Part shown: one piece after another, positions 16,927-17,206 of the stretch
Position numbering within the stretch: position 1 is the stretch's first letter
How the letters are laid out: each line of letters starts with the position of its first letter
Assembly (NCBI GenBank): GCA_946887155.1
Contig: CAMPKM010000017.1
Coordinates: 1 to 17,206 of the forward strand
Direction of reading: 5' to 3'
Source: an uncultured Gemmatimonadota bacterium
Lineage (GTDB): Bacteria; Gemmatimonadota; Gemmatimonadetes; Gemmatimonadales; Gemmatimonadaceae
Length of the DNA stretch: 17,206 nt
Translations under genes and position numbers: made by a program
Notes under the pieces: model-generated
Told to the model about the DNA's origin: nothing
What the model saw: only the letters and a program-made list of their open reading frames with translations
Databases searched by the model: none

Positions 16927-17206
16927 ATGGCGGATGTCAGAGTGCAAGCCGCCACGTTGCTCCCGTATCCGGCGGATGATGCCGAGGTCACCGCGCGGGA
17001 GATCATTTCCGGCGGCGAACGCGTCCGGCTGGTCGAGGCGGGCCCGCCGGACGGTGCGGCGATCATGCTGCTGCACGGCTGGGGAGCGTCGGCGTACAAC
17101 TTTCGCGACGTGCTGCCGGCGTTAGGCAGGGCCGGCTACCGGGCGATTGCGCCTGACCTGCGCGGCCACGGGTGGAGCGAAACCCAGTTGCCGCCCGGTG
17201 CGTGGG
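16927..17206 (+). CDS. Alpha/beta hydrolase, N-terminal part only
   Basis: The first 93 residues of an alpha/beta-hydrolase-fold enzyme run off the window. MLLHGWGASAYNF carries the HGxG oxyanion-hole motif (from about residue 50), and RAIAPDLRGHGWSE is the conserved strand 4 and loop seen in epoxide hydrolases, haloalkane dehalogenases and esterases. The nucleophile elbow and the rest of the triad lie beyond the window, so the reaction cannot be assigned. No signal peptide is present. It sits 16 bases after the unrecognised helical protein, probably in one transcript. Confidence 0.9.
   Translation, partial: MADVRVQAATLLPYPADDAEVTAREIISGGERVRLVEAGPPDGAAIMLLHGWGASAYNFRDVLPALGRAGYRAIAPDLRGHGWSETQLPPGAW

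Overview
This is a high-GC bacterial chromosomal window with no rRNA, tRNA, transposase gene or CRISPR array that I can see. The best taxonomic guess is Gemmatimonadota. That rests on the two serine/threonine kinases sharing an unusual C-terminal membrane-plus-helical tail, on a lipoprotein of the Ig-like plus leishmanolysin-like type, and on overall base composition. It is inference, not a database result.

Layout from left to right: (1) the 5' part of a glutamine-dependent NAD+ synthetase on the minus strand, cut by the window edge inside its ATP-binding loop; (2) a divergent intergenic region carrying a 17-bp repeat array arranged head to head around a perfect hairpin; (3) a plus-strand pair, a class A penicillin-binding protein overlapped by a lipoprotein zinc metallopeptidase; (4) a minus-strand set, Lon protease, then a MacB/FtsX-type permease, then a secreted M19 dipeptidase; (5) a 361-bp divergent region with GGGGTCAGAC-type repeats; (6) two tandem paralogous Ser/Thr kinases on the plus strand; (7) a small secreted minus-strand protein convergent with the second kinase; (8) an intergenic region with a 59-bp near-perfect palindrome; (9) an unrecognised helical protein followed by the start of an alpha/beta hydrolase on the plus strand.

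The genes are mostly housekeeping or envelope-related: NAD synthesis, peptidoglycan synthesis, proteolysis, export and signalling. No defence or mobile system is evident. The most interesting signals are non-coding: an enriched octamer GCCTAACG/CGTTAGGC (nine exact copies, accounting for nearly all in-frame TTA codons I could find and three stop codons at two loci), the head-to-head 17-bp array, and a family of GGGGTCAGAC inverted repeats in three intergenic regions. The paired kinases with matching helical tails are the best candidate for a less-described protein system.
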